Positions 14,327 through 22,895 of a stretch of 35,462 nucleotides of DNA are shown piece after piece. A program made the position numbers and the translations under genes. The DNA lies in assembly GCA_002344205.1 (NCBI GenBank), contig DDSZ01000012.1, forward strand, positions 35,305 to 70,766, in the 5' to 3' direction. The stretch is from Opitutaceae bacterium UBA2377 (GTDB lineage: Bacteria; Verrucomicrobiota; Verrucomicrobiia; Opitutales; Opitutaceae). The number at the start of each line of letters is the position of its first letter. The first letter of the stretch is position 1. The notes under the pieces were generated by a model. The model ran no database searches and had not been told where the DNA came from. It saw only the letters and a program-made list of their open reading frames with translations.

Positions 14327-15411
14327 GTCGTGGTTGAAACCGTTTCCTTTGCCACCGTCTGCAAGGCCGCGCGCATGTAGCCGAGGGCGAAGGCCATGCC
14401 AGCGTGCCACGGCGCGGCGCAGGTCATCTGCGGCGCGTGGTCGGGAATGATCACGCCCTGGAAATTATTGCGGTGCAGGATCCGCACGATGCGCAGCATG
14501 TCGATGTCGCCGTCGTCCACAAAGGTCTCCTTGTAGGTGGGCACCTTGCCCGTGACGTTGCGGAAATGCACATAGCCGATCCGGCCCTGCCGCGCGTAAT
14601 TCTCGGTGTGCGCGTAAAGGTCGCCCTCCGTCATCTCGGCCAGCGAGCCCAGGCAGTATTCGAGCCGGTTGGCCGGGCTCGGCGAAAGGTCGATGAGCTT
14701 CTGGTAGAGCTGCGGCTGGTAAACGAGGCGCGGCGTCGAACGGATCGTCGGCATCGGCGGATCGTCCGGATGGGCCGCCAGCACCACGCCGCTGGCCTCG
14801 GCGACCGGCAGCACCGCGTGCAAGAAATCTTCCAGCCGGCGCCACAGCTCCCCGGGCGTGCAGGGCGGCATCAGGCCGGGCCCCACCCGCTCGCCGAGCC
14901 GCATGTTCCACACCATGCCCTCCGGCACCGGATCATCCACCGGACCATCCATGCCCACGGCCTCGGCCCCGCCGCGCGCGAACGTCCCGCGCACCCGACC
15001 TGCCACGCCGGCGAGGCTGAAGTTGTAACCCATGCACGGAATGCCCGCCGCACCCATCCGCCGGATGATGGTCTTCACGTTCTCGAGGTGCTGCGCCTTG
15101 CGCGGTCCGTCGAGCAGCACGTCGGACCAGTGGGCGGGGTCGAAATTCTCGATCGCCGCGATCTTCAACCCGTGCGCCCCGGCGCGTTTGACCACGTCGC
15201 GCAGGTAATCCTCTTCCCACAATTTATCCGGATCGCCGGCCCGGCCCCAGCCGGCGAGGTCACCGGTCGGCTGGTCCTTGGCGGTGTTGACGCCGCCTTG
15301 GTTGAAGTAGTCCACGAGGTGAATCACCAGCGCTTCGCAGCCGGCCTGGGCCGCGAAGCGGAAGTGGTCGTCGTCGAGTTGGTGGCGGTAAAGTCCGAGG
15401 CCGAGTTTCAT
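14323..15411 (-). CDS. uxuA: D-mannonate dehydratase
   Basis: The 362-residue enzyme dehydrates D-mannonate to 2-keto-3-deoxygluconate in hexuronate breakdown. It starts MKLGLGLYRHQLDDDHFRFAAQAG, the usual N-terminus of the UxuA TIM barrel. Mn-binding residues known from the Streptococcus enzyme (His, Cys, His, Asp) correspond to His214 (AAHPDDPP), Cys253 (EYCLGS), His282 (VHFRNV) and Asp324 (IIPDHAPQM). KETFVDDGDIDM near residues 294-305 is also diagnostic. The length is slightly short of the E. coli enzyme but normal for this subgroup. It sits 41 nt after the FAD oxidoreductase gene and overlaps the SDR gene by 4 nt. The open frame continues upstream to 15645, but the ATG at 15411 is clearly the family start. 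Confidence 0.93.
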   Translation of the reverse strand: MKLGLGLYRHQLDDDHFRFAAQAGCEALVIHLVDYFNQGGVNTAKDQPTGDLAGWGRAGDPDKLWEEDYLRDVVKRAGAHGLKIAAIENFDPAHWSDVLLDGPRKAQHLENVKTIIRRMGAAGIPCMGYNFSLAGVAGRVRGTFARGGAEAVGMDGPVDDPVPEGMVWNMRLGERVGPGLMPPCTPGELWRRLEDFLHAVLPVAEASGVVLAAHPDDPPMPTIRSTPRLVYQPQLYQKLIDLSPSPANRLEYCLGSLAEMTEGDLYAHTENYARQGRIGYVHFRNVTGKVPTYKETFVDDGDIDMLRIVRILHRNNFQGVIIPDHAPQMTCAAPWHAGMAFALGYMRAALQTVAKETVSTTT

Positions 15412-15452
15412 CGCGAGGTGATGTTGGGGGTCGGTCCGTGCGCCGCAACGCC

Positions 15453-17000
15453 TCACTTGCGGCCGAGGTCGCGCAGGATTTCCTGCGCGGCGTTGTGACC
15501 GGGGATGCCGCTGACCTCGCCGCCGGGGTGCTGGCCCGCCCCGCCGAGATAAAGCCCCCGGACCGGCGTGCGGTAATCCGCCAGCTCCGGCAACGGCCGG
15601 CCGCCGAGTATCTGCTCCGGCGTGTGCTGCAGATGCCAGATGCATCCGTCGGTCAGGCCGAGCCGCGTCTCCAGGTCCTCCGGCGTGCGGAACTCATAAT
15701 GGAGGATCGAACGCCGGAAGTTCGGGGCAAACTCCGTGATGTAATCGATCACGGCCTCGGCGACCTCGCGTTTGCGCTCCGCCCAGGTGCCGGCGGCCAG
15801 CCTGGCCGGCGCCGGGTAGATGTAGATCGAGGCCGTGTGGCGGCCCGGTGGGGCCAGCGTCGAATCCAGCATCGAGGGCACGTTGAAGCTGAGCATGGGC
15901 CGGCGCGGCGGCTCGCCCAACGCCAGCGCAGCGTAGCACTCGCGGACAATGTCCCGGGTCATGTCGAGCTGCATGGAGCCGCGCGAGGGCTCGTCGGGAT
16001 CCGGCCCGTCCCAGGCCCGCCAGCGCGGCAATTCGGTGACCGCCGCGAGGAGTTTGTAGCAGCTCACGTGCGAGACCAGTGCCCCGATCCGGCGGCGCAG
16101 CGCGGGGTCCACGTCCGTATCGGTCAACAGCCGCAAAAAGGTCACCTTCGGGTCGGCGCAGGACAGCACAAGGCCGGCCGCGATCTCGCCTCCGTCCGCC
16201 AGCCGGACGCCCGTGACCCGGCCGCCGGCCGCCAAAATGCGCGCCACCGGACTGCGGTCGCGCAGCACCGCCCCGGCCTCGCGCGCCGCCGCCACCAGAC
16301 ATTCCGCCAGCCGCCCCATGCCGCCGCGGACAAATCCAAACGGCGGCCGCTCGCCCGTCGCGGGGTCCGGCAGGTCGATCGCGCCGTAGGCCAGCGCAAA
16401 GGCCAGCGGGTTTTCGATGACGGCCGAGGCCTCGGTCGCAAAGGCCTCGCGCAGCCGCTCGGTCGGCAAAAAATGGTCCTGCACCTCCCACAGCTTCATC
16501 GTGGTGGCCAGCCGGAGCGCCTCGGCCGCGGGCGTGCCGGCCGCCCGCGCCTGCAATTCCGCCAGCGTCGGCGGCACCTTCAGCAGCCACGGCCGGACCA
16601 GCCCCAGCAGGTCGGCCTTGAAGCGGTTGTAGCCCTCGAGCCCGGCCAGCTCGGCCGCCGTGAGCTTGGAGCGGGCCACGCGGTTGTTGGGCCGGTCCAC
16701 GGCGATGTTGGCGTGATAGGTGCCGTCGGCATGCAGGTAAAAAGCCTCGTCGCGCGGCACGAGCTCCAGCCCGCGCTCGGCCAAACGCAAATCGCGCGCC
16801 AGCGCCGCGGGCACCGCATGCAGGAGGTGTGCGCCCGTCGAAAAAGTGTAACCCGGCCAAAGCTCTTCGTTCAAAGTCGCCCCGCCAAAGCCGGGCCGCC
16901 GCTCCAGCACCAGCACACTCAGGCCGGCCCGCGCCAGGTAGGTGGCGGCCACGAGGCCGTTGTGCCCCGCCCCGATGATGATGACGTCGGCTTTGTTCAT
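15453..17000 (-). CDS. FAD-dependent oxidoreductase of the phytoene desaturase-like family
   Basis: The 515-residue product opens with an FAD-binding Rossmann motif (VIIIGAGHNGLVAATYLARAGLSVLVLERR, residues 6-35) and PGFGGATLNEE, and closes with GLYLGGAGQHPGGEVSGIPGHNAA, the second FAD contact. The middle has FVRGGMGRLAECL and a GGRVTGVRLADG substrate-domain strand. This is the CrtI/PYROXD2-like group of NAD(P)/FAD oxidoreductases. Neighbours are not carotenoid genes, so it likely oxidises another substrate, possibly a sugar- or cyclitol-derived one; this is only inference from the operon. Its ATG at 17000 overlaps the stop of the AGE gene as ATGA. The upstream extension to 17126 runs inside that gene and is rejected. 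Confidence 0.88.
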   Translation of the reverse strand: MNKADVIIIGAGHNGLVAATYLARAGLSVLVLERRPGFGGATLNEELWPGYTFSTGAHLLHAVPAALARDLRLAERGLELVPRDEAFYLHADGTYHANIAVDRPNNRVARSKLTAAELAGLEGYNRFKADLLGLVRPWLLKVPPTLAELQARAAGTPAAEALRLATTMKLWEVQDHFLPTERLREAFATEASAVIENPLAFALAYGAIDLPDPATGERPPFGFVRGGMGRLAECLVAAAREAGAVLRDRSPVARILAAGGRVTGVRLADGGEIAAGLVLSCADPKVTFLRLLTDTDVDPALRRRIGALVSHVSCYKLLAAVTELPRWRAWDGPDPDEPSRGSMQLDMTRDIVRECYAALALGEPPRRPMLSFNVPSMLDSTLAPPGRHTASIYIYPAPARLAAGTWAERKREVAEAVIDYITEFAPNFRRSILHYEFRTPEDLETRLGLTDGCIWHLQHTPEQILGGRPLPELADYRTPVRGLYLGGAGQHPGGEVSGIPGHNAAQEILRDLGRK

Positions 17001-18232
17001 GCGCACGGGGCCTCCAGCCGTTCGATCTGCAGGATCAGGCTGCGCGGCAGATGGAACGGGTCCTTGACCGGCAGCGCCACGACACCGGTGAACGGCGTAA
17101 AATCGCGCCGCAGTTTCTGCCGCCACTCGCCGTGTTCCCAGTCCACGTAGTGCGCCAGACAGAGCCGCCAGACTTTTTCATACCAATCGAGAAACACCAC
17201 CTCGCCCGTGTCCTGCCAGCCGCGCAGCACGGAGATGAGAATCTCGGTGTGCGGCCACCAGAGCTTGGCGTCGGCGAAGTTCCACGCCACCGGCCCGCCG
17301 CCTTCCGCGTTCACCGCCAGCAAAAGCCCGCCGTATTCGCGGTCCCAACCGAGCTCGAGGTGACGCAACGTCAACCGGTAGGCTTCGTCAGCGCGGGCCG
17401 CCGCGCCGCCCGCCAGCGCCAGCACATCGAGCTGGAACCACATGTTCTCGATCACGTGTCCCGGCACCACCACGCGGCCTTCCGGGCCGTCAAACCGGCC
17501 GCCTGCCTGGCGCACGAATTCGCGCACCAGATCGGCCGCGGGATCGTAATGATGCGAAAAAAACTCATCCGCGAGCCGTCGGGCCGCCTGCAGGTAACGG
17601 TCCTCGCCGAGGACGGAGCCCAGCTCGGCAAACACCTGCGACCACACCATCGGGATGCCCTGTGGCTTCGCCCCGGCGGGAATCGGATACGGGAAATGCG
17701 GCAGCCGGTCATAGGGCTGCGCCAGCCGCGCGAGGGTCGCGTCCGCCGTGCGCTGCGCCCAGTCGCGGTGGCGCGCCTCGCCGGTCGCGCGGTAAAGTTC
17801 CCCCAGCCCGTAAACCGCGAAGGCATCCGTATAGATGCTCTCGTGGCCGCGCCGCACCCGGCCGTCACCGTCCAGCAGCAGCGCCCAGCCTTGTTCCGGT
17901 TCCAGCCAGCCGTGCGCGAGACAGAAATCCGCGATACCGCGGGCGCGCTCCAGCCAGACCGGATCGCGTTCGAGCGTGTTGTAAATCCGCGCAAAAACCC
18001 ACACCGCGCGCCACTGGCTCCACAGCCATTTGTCGCGGCTGAGGATTTCCCCCGCATCGCTGATGCAGGTGCAAAGCCCGCCCGCCGGGTCAAAGGCGTG
18101 CCGGGTCCAGAACGGCAGCACGTGGCCGAAGAGATGGCCGCGGAGCCAGGCCGCGAGCGGCGCCCCGTCGCCGGCGCGCAGTGCGGTCAGGGCGGTTGCG
18201 CTGGAACGACGGGCCTCGGCCGGATCGCTCAC
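16997..18232 (-). CDS. AGE family sugar epimerase/isomerase (GTG start)
   Basis: The 411-residue product is an (alpha/alpha)6-barrel of the N-acylglucosamine 2-epimerase family, which interconverts C2 epimers or aldose/ketose sugars. Landmarks are GGLCTCISDAGEILSRDKWLWSQWRAVWVFARIYN near residues 38-72, YTDAFAVYGLGELYRATGE, PGHVIENMWFQLD near 260 and LWWPHTEILISVLRGW near 330, the last two holding the expected catalytic histidines. Candidates are GlcNAc/ManNAc, cellobiose or mannose specificity. The start is a GTG at 18232 that overlaps the stop of the cREC gene as GTGA; this gives a normal family N-terminus. The ATG at 18340 would extend 36 low-complexity residues back across that gene. The stop overlaps the FAD oxidoreductase start. 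Confidence 0.88.
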   Translation of the reverse strand: MSDPAEARRSSATALTALRAGDGAPLAAWLRGHLFGHVLPFWTRHAFDPAGGLCTCISDAGEILSRDKWLWSQWRAVWVFARIYNTLERDPVWLERARGIADFCLAHGWLEPEQGWALLLDGDGRVRRGHESIYTDAFAVYGLGELYRATGEARHRDWAQRTADATLARLAQPYDRLPHFPYPIPAGAKPQGIPMVWSQVFAELGSVLGEDRYLQAARRLADEFFSHHYDPAADLVREFVRQAGGRFDGPEGRVVVPGHVIENMWFQLDVLALAGGAAARADEAYRLTLRHLELGWDREYGGLLLAVNAEGGGPVAWNFADAKLWWPHTEILISVLRGWQDTGEVVFLDWYEKVWRLCLAHYVDWEHGEWRQKLRRDFTPFTGVVALPVKDPFHLPRSLILQIERLEAPCA

Positions 18233-18582
18233 TCGTGATGCTGGAGCGGCGCCAGCTTCACTACGCGACGCGAGGCGAACGGAGCCAGGATTTTCACGAC
18301 CTCCTCGTTGTTCGCGGGATTGCGGCTGTGGATGTCCCATTGCGGAAACTGCTCGCCGGCCGCATGCTGCTCATTCTCCCAATGCTCGCGCAGCCAGCGC
18401 GCCGTGCGCCCGCCGTCCCACGAACCGGTGCCCACCTGCAGGTCGTAGTCGAGCGCGATGGCCTCGGGCCAGCCGTGCTGCGAGATCCACTGCGGCAGGT
18501 CCTCACCCTTGCGGAGAATGATCCAGCCCTGCTGGGTGGCCTCGGGGGTGAGTGTGCGGGTGTCGTCAACGAGGAGTTTCAT
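18229..18582 (-). CDS. cREC-like receiver-fold protein (cyclic-phosphate processing receiver domain)
   Basis: The 117-residue product begins MKLLVDDTRTL and contains WIILRKGEDLPQWI, AIALDYDLQVG, a central helix (GRTARWLREHW) and WDIHSRNPANNEEVVKIL. The early DD pair, the LDxDL strand end and the IHSxNP motif are the marks of the cREC_REC domain, a receiver-like fold proposed by comparative genomics to act in cyclic phosphate signalling. This assignment is from recognised motifs and is moderate. The ATG at 18582 is preferred over one three codons upstream. The stop overlaps the GTG of the AGE gene, so the protein is made together with a sugar epimerase, an unusual pairing. Confidence 0.7.
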   Translation of the reverse strand: MKLLVDDTRTLTPEATQQGWIILRKGEDLPQWISQHGWPEAIALDYDLQVGTGSWDGGRTARWLREHWENEQHAAGEQFPQWDIHSRNPANNEEVVKILAPFASRRVVKLAPLQHHE

Positions 18583-18631
18583 GGTTCCCATCCTGCCGGA
18601 AATGGCCGCCGGCTCAAACGGAATCGGTCGA

Positions 18632-19786
18632 TTAATCCGCCGCCATCAGCCCGCCGTAAACTTTGGCTGCGAGCGCCAGTTGGTCCTGCGCCACCCACTC
18701 GTCCTTGGTGTGCGCCTGCGCAAAATGTCCGGGCCCCAGCACGACGGCCGGCGCCCCGGCGCCGCCGTAGTGGCTGGCATCGGTGACGTAGGGCTCGCCC
18801 TTCGGGGTCGTCTCCAGGCCGTGCGCCGCGAGGACTTTTTGCAGCGCGGGCAGGTAATCCCGCGAGAGCTCGTCGCCCATGGCCGGCACGACATAGAGAT
18901 CGGTGTGCTCGACCGCATGGCCGGCCAGCACCGCGTCGCGCTCGGCGAAGACCTGCGCCGCCGTCTCGCCCGGCACCGTGCGGCGGTCACACTCGATCTC
19001 GCAATACTCCGGGATGATGTTCACCTGCGTGCCGCCGCGAATGACATTCACGCTCATCGCCGCACTTCCGGTCATCGGGTGGCTTTTCGTCACCGTCGGC
19101 ACGTAGCGCGACTCCAGCGCCTCCACCACCCGCAGCATCGCGGAGATGGCCGAGCGGCCGTTGGCCGGCACCGAGGAGTGCGCCGCCCGGCCGCGGGTGA
19201 TGGTCTTCCAGCGGATCACGCCATTTGAGGCCGTCACCGGCCGCAGCATCGTCGGCTCGCCGACGATCACGCACCGCAGTTGCGGCATGAACTCCTTGAG
19301 CTCGCCCGCGGCGAAGGCCTGCGCGCCGGTCATGCGCGCCTCCTCGTCGGCGGCGAGCAGCAGGGCGACATTGTGCGGGCGGTTTTTCCCGCGGGCATAT
19401 TCCCGCAGCGCCCAGAACATCGCCGCGCCCGAGCCCTTCGTGTCGCAGGTGCCGCGGCCGTAAATCCGCCCGTCCCGCACCACCACATTGAACGGATCCA
19501 CGCTCATGCCCGCCACGCTCACGGTGTCGAGGTGGCTCTCAAAGAGCAGCCATGGTGCCGCGGGCGACACCTCGCAGGTGATGAGCAGGTTTTCGCCGCC
19601 GCCCGGCACGGGGCAGCGCCGTGTCTTCAGTTTCCAGCCCTGCGCCAGTTTTTCCAGATGCGCGATCAGTGCTGCCTCACCGCCGGTCGGCCCGCCGAAG
19701 AACGGGTTGACGGTGTTGTGCGCCACCAGCTGCGCGAGGAGCTCCTCGCAGGATTGCGGCGGAGCGAAGTTATGGGCGGCTGTCAT
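18632..19786 (-). CDS. M20 family metallo-deacylase (ArgE/DapE-like)
   Basis: The 384-residue enzyme should remove an acyl or peptide group from an amine using two zinc ions. Metal and catalytic positions are intact: His85 and Asp87 in FESHLDTV, Asp115 in GRGTCDTKGSGAAM, Glu148-Glu149 in LAADEE, a Glu in VGEPT, a bridging-domain His in RAAHSSVPANGRS, and the last His in GHFAQAHTKDEWV. The catalytic domain is split by the usual dimerisation domain (about 190-300). The frame extends to 19843, but those 19 residues are encoded by the edge of a palindromic repeat, so the ATG at 19786 is used. Acetylornithine or diaminopimelate is possible, but the sugar-related operon suggests another N-acyl substrate. 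Confidence 0.9.
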   Translation of the reverse strand: MTAAHNFAPPQSCEELLAQLVAHNTVNPFFGGPTGGEAALIAHLEKLAQGWKLKTRRCPVPGGGENLLITCEVSPAAPWLLFESHLDTVSVAGMSVDPFNVVVRDGRIYGRGTCDTKGSGAAMFWALREYARGKNRPHNVALLLAADEEARMTGAQAFAAGELKEFMPQLRCVIVGEPTMLRPVTASNGVIRWKTITRGRAAHSSVPANGRSAISAMLRVVEALESRYVPTVTKSHPMTGSAAMSVNVIRGGTQVNIIPEYCEIECDRRTVPGETAAQVFAERDAVLAGHAVEHTDLYVVPAMGDELSRDYLPALQKVLAAHGLETTPKGEPYVTDASHYGGAGAPAVVLGPGHFAQAHTKDEWVAQDQLALAAKVYGGLMAAD

Positions 19787-19806
19787 TCGATCGAAGATGG
19801 TTTTGG

Positions 19807-19880
19807 GTAGGGTCCGACCTCCGGGCGGACCGGAATACGCCACGCACCGTTGATCGGCCCGCCCGGAGGGCGGGCCCTAC
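19807..19880. repeat. Family I palindromic repeat, copy 3 (variant)
   Basis: Arms 19807-19832 (GTAGGGTCCGACCTCCGGGC...) and 19855-19880 (...CGGAGGGCGGGCCCTAC) are complementary over 26 bases with about 3 mismatches, separated by 22 nt. The core matches copies at 3943 and 13331. The 160-nt gap 19787-19946 holds this element and a short TTCAGAATGAC remnant. Confidence 0.75.
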
Positions 19881-19946
19881 CGGTCGAATCCAGTCGCCCG
19901 CAGCTCGGCCGCTGCGTTCAGAATGACAATGCATAGGATTTATTCC

Positions 19947-20993
19947 TCACGCCAGCCACCGGTCGCGGTTGGCCGCCACAAAGTTGTCGTCGATCAAATG
20001 CGGATAGGCGCGGCACACCCGGGTAAGTTCCTCGGCCTGTCCGGGTGAAAGCACCTCGTGCGGGTTGAGGCAGTGGATCGACGGCACCAGACCCTGGCGA
20101 CGCAAGATTTCCAGGATGCCCGGGATGCAGCCGGCGAATTTGTTGGCCGAGTCGAACAGCGCCGCGTTCATGTCGGTCACCGCGATGGCGGTGTCGAGCC
20201 ACTGCACGTCGAGCTGCGGGTTCTGCCGCGCGGCCTTGATGTCGTTGAGCAGCTTCACCGCCGCTTGGGTCCACACGCCCCAGTGGCCGAGCAATCCGCC
20301 AACGATGCGGCGCGTGACCTTTTTGCCGCCCACGTCGAAGGTGAACGGCGTGAAGAGGTCCACGACAATGCTGTCGTCGTTGCCGGTGTAGAGCGCGATG
20401 TCGTCGCGGCCGGCCTCGGTCACCGCACGCATCACATCAATCGTCTGGTAGCGGTTGAAGGGCGCGAGCTTGATGGCGACGACGTTCGGAATCTCCGCAA
20501 AACGCCGCCAGAAGGAGTAGCCCAGCAGCCGTCCGCCGGCGGCGGGCTGCAGATAAAAGCCGACCACCGGGATCGCCTCCGCCACGCGCCGGCAGTGGTC
20601 GATCATCGCATCCTCGGTGTCCTGCTTGAAGGCCGAGAGGCTGAGCAGGCCGGCCTGGTAGCCGTAACCGAGCGCGGTTGAAGCCTCCGCAAGCGCCTGC
20701 TCGGTGCGGCCGCAGATGCCGGCAATCTTGATGAAGGGACGCGGAGTTTTCGCGAGTTCCTCGTCAATCGTGCGCGCGGCCAGCTCCAACACGGGCTTGA
20801 ACAGCCCGTGCTGCGGCTCGCGGATCTCAAACTGCGTGGAGTGCACGCCCACCGCCAGGCCGCCGACCCCGGAGGCGAGGTAGTAGCGCGTGATGGCGCG
20901 TTGGTGGCGTTCGGAAAATTTCCGGTTGGCGTCCAGCGCCAGCGGCTGGGCGGGAATGGCGTGGCCGGCGTGCAGATGGGTGCGGAGGTCCAT
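19947..20993 (-). CDS. DapA family aldolase/dehydratase
   Basis: The 348-residue product is a TIM-barrel Schiff-base enzyme of the dihydrodipicolinate synthase superfamily. Lys175 in VVAIKLAPFNRYQ is the Schiff-base lysine and Tyr147 in GFYLQP the general acid; their spacing of 28 equals that of E. coli DapA. The segment GGLAVGVHSTQF replaces the usual GTTGE phosphate/keto-acid-binding loop, so the substrate is probably not that of true DapA. With mannonate dehydratase in the same operon a 2-keto-3-deoxy sugar-acid aldolase is an attractive reading, but not proven. The C-terminal extension (residues about 290-348) is long. The ATG lies 2 nt after the stop of the NAD-dependent epimerase gene. 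Confidence 0.86.
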   Translation of the reverse strand: MDLRTHLHAGHAIPAQPLALDANRKFSERHQRAITRYYLASGVGGLAVGVHSTQFEIREPQHGLFKPVLELAARTIDEELAKTPRPFIKIAGICGRTEQALAEASTALGYGYQAGLLSLSAFKQDTEDAMIDHCRRVAEAIPVVGFYLQPAAGGRLLGYSFWRRFAEIPNVVAIKLAPFNRYQTIDVMRAVTEAGRDDIALYTGNDDSIVVDLFTPFTFDVGGKKVTRRIVGGLLGHWGVWTQAAVKLLNDIKAARQNPQLDVQWLDTAIAVTDMNAALFDSANKFAGCIPGILEILRRQGLVPSIHCLNPHEVLSPGQAEELTRVCRAYPHLIDDNFVAANRDRWLA

Positions 20994-20995
20994 GG

Positions 20996-22033
20996 TCAAA
21001 ATTTGCCGTCGCGGGTCTCGAAGTGCGTGGGCTTGCCGAGGAGCTTGCCGCCGGCCTGCAGGTAGTCGGCCACCATGCGCATCATCTCCGGCAGCGGCAC
21101 GGTCGTCGGCCCGAAGAGCCGGATGGACTCGCTCGCGTCGGCGATCCACGCGGCCTCGGCGGGGGTGCCGGTGAGCTTGACGGGGCGGTTGAGGATGCGC
21201 CCGAACTCCTCCGCGATGGCGCGGATGGAGAGCTTCTCGGCCCCGGTGACATTGAGGAGCTTCGGCGGGTTGGCCGTGTGCTCGAGACACTGGAGCGCGC
21301 GGGCGCAGGCGTCGCCCTGCCAGATGAGGTTGAACCAGCCCATTGTGATGTCGATTGGCTCGCCGGCGAGGATGCGCGTGGCGATGTCCACCAGCACGCC
21401 GTAGCGGAGCTCAACCGAGTAGTTAAGCCGGTAGATCAGCTGCTTCGTGCCGTATTTGCGGGCGTAGTGGGTGAAAACCCGCTCGCGGCCCACACAGGTG
21501 CTGGCGTATTCGCCGAGGAAGGCCACGGGCGTCTGCTCGGTCGCGCCCTTGCCGTCTCCGGCCGTGGGCACAAAGGGATACACGCAGCCGGTCGAGAAGA
21601 CCACGATGCGCGAGGCCCGGAACTTCCGCGCCACCAGCGAGGGGACGACGGTGTTCTGGATCCAGGTCTCGTCGGGCGCGCTGTCGGTGCCGAACTTCTG
21701 GCCGGCGAGGTATTGCACGTTGGGCACCTCGGGCAGCCCCGCCACCTGGTCGGGATCGGCGAGGTCGCAGGAGATCGGGGTGATGCCGAATTTTTCCAGC
21801 TCGGCCTTGGCCGATGGGCGGCTGAAACGCGAGACGCCATAGACTTTCGTCGATTTTTTCCCCGCCACGTCCAACGCCCGCCGCCACATCACGGCCAGCG
21901 AGGTGCCCATCTTGCCCCCGACACCCAGCACCATGCCGTCGCCCTCCTGGCGGCGGGCCGTCTCAATCGCGCCCGGGGTGGGCTGCGACAGCAGGGTCTC
22001 GATGTCGTGGTCGGTCAGGGGCGTCGCGCTCAT
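20996..22033 (-). CDS. NAD-dependent epimerase/dehydratase (extended SDR), atypical active site
   Basis: The 345-residue product has the extended SDR fold with GVGGKMGTSLA (residues 37-47) for NAD binding, SCDLADPDQ near 88, VVFSTGCVYP near 144-153 and NVTGAEKLSIRAIAEEFGRILNRPVKLTG in the C-terminal half. The usual YxxxK is not kept: Tyr176 is followed by Ala-Ser-Thr-Cys180, so the catalytic lysine is absent at the normal place. It may be a sugar-nucleotide or sugar-acid modifying enzyme with changed chemistry. It is the first gene of the minus-strand operon; the next gene starts 2 nt later, and the plus-strand amidohydrolase diverges from it across 77 nt (22034-22110), which must carry both promoters. 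I chose the ATG at 22033 over the longer frame from 22060. Confidence 0.85.
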   Translation of the reverse strand: MSATPLTDHDIETLLSQPTPGAIETARRQEGDGMVLGVGGKMGTSLAVMWRRALDVAGKKSTKVYGVSRFSRPSAKAELEKFGITPISCDLADPDQVAGLPEVPNVQYLAGQKFGTDSAPDETWIQNTVVPSLVARKFRASRIVVFSTGCVYPFVPTAGDGKGATEQTPVAFLGEYASTCVGRERVFTHYARKYGTKQLIYRLNYSVELRYGVLVDIATRILAGEPIDITMGWFNLIWQGDACARALQCLEHTANPPKLLNVTGAEKLSIRAIAEEFGRILNRPVKLTGTPAEAAWIADASESIRLFGPTTVPLPEMMRMVADYLQAGGKLLGKPTHFETRDGKF

Positions 22034-22110
22034 GCGGATGCCCAGCCTTGCTGACACCAATCGGCCTTGTCACTCCGTTTTCTCCCGCCCACCGTCATAA
22101 CCCGCCGCCC

Positions 22111-22887
22111 ATGCGCATCATCGACGTCCACACCCACCCCGTCTTGTTCAAGCAGGGGCGCAAGCCGGCCGAGGTCCGCCGGCTCATCGCCCACGGCCGG
22201 CGGCTCGGCATCGTGCACATGATCGCGCTCGGCGATGTGCTCCTCTACGGCGCGCAGCCCAACGCCGCCCAGCTCCGCGCGATCAACGACGAAAACGCCC
22301 GGCTCGCCCGCGAGCATCCGGACTACTTCACCGCCTTCGTCTATCTCAACCCCCTGCTCGGCGAGCGCGCCACCATGGCCGAGGCGGAACGCTGCGCCGC
22401 GCAGCCCGGTTTCCGCGGCATCAAGCTTGAGATCGCCAACAACGCCGCCCACCCCTGCATGCGGCACGTCGCCAAGGCCGCCCGCGCCTTCAACCTCGTC
22501 GTCCTCCAGCACAGCTGGAGCACCACCAACATCAAGGACCGGAAACACCAGAGCGACCCCGCCGACACCGCGCTCTTCGCCCGCCGCCATCCCGACGTGC
22601 GGATCATCATGGCCCACCTGACCGGCATCGGCTTCCGCGGCGTGCTGGAGGCGAAGGCCCTGCCCAACCTCCATGTGGACACCTCCGGCGGCTACCCCGA
22701 GGAAGGGCTCATCGAATACGCCGTCGAGCATCTCGGCCCCGACCGCGTGCTCTACGGCTCCGACCTGCCCATCCGCGAAAACAGCGTGACCATCGGCCGC
22801 ATCCTCGGCGCCGACCTCCCCGCCGCCGTGAAGCAAAAGCTCCTCTACGGGAACACCGCCCGGCTGCTGAACCTGAAGCTGAACTGA
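22111..22887 (+). CDS. Amidohydrolase family metal-dependent hydrolase
   Basis: The 258-residue TIM-barrel protein starts MRIIDVHTHP, with His7 and His9 as the metal-binding HxH. Further expected ligands are His134 (LQHSW), His169 (MAHLTG) and Asp218 (LYGSDLP), so it looks catalytically competent. It belongs to the amidohydrolase-2 group that hydrolyses lactones or amides or decarboxylates. A sugar-acid lactonase would suit the neighbouring uronate genes; this is inference. The frame extends upstream to 22048 but the ATG at 22111 gives the family start. It begins the divergent plus-strand set and is followed after 8 nt by a related gene. Confidence 0.9.
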   Translation: MRIIDVHTHPVLFKQGRKPAEVRRLIAHGRRLGIVHMIALGDVLLYGAQPNAAQLRAINDENARLAREHPDYFTAFVYLNPLLGERATMAEAERCAAQPGFRGIKLEIANNAAHPCMRHVAKAARAFNLVVLQHSWSTTNIKDRKHQSDPADTALFARRHPDVRIIMAHLTGIGFRGVLEAKALPNLHVDTSGGYPEEGLIEYAVEHLGPDRVLYGSDLPIRENSVTIGRILGADLPAAVKQKLLYGNTARLLNLKLN

Positions 22888-22895
22888 ACCGCGCC

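Noticed and set aside
19787..19843. Longer N-terminus for the M20 deacylase
   Set aside because: The extra residues (MAYSGPPGGRTLP...) are encoded by the edge of a palindromic repeat, while the ATG at 19786 gives a normal family start.
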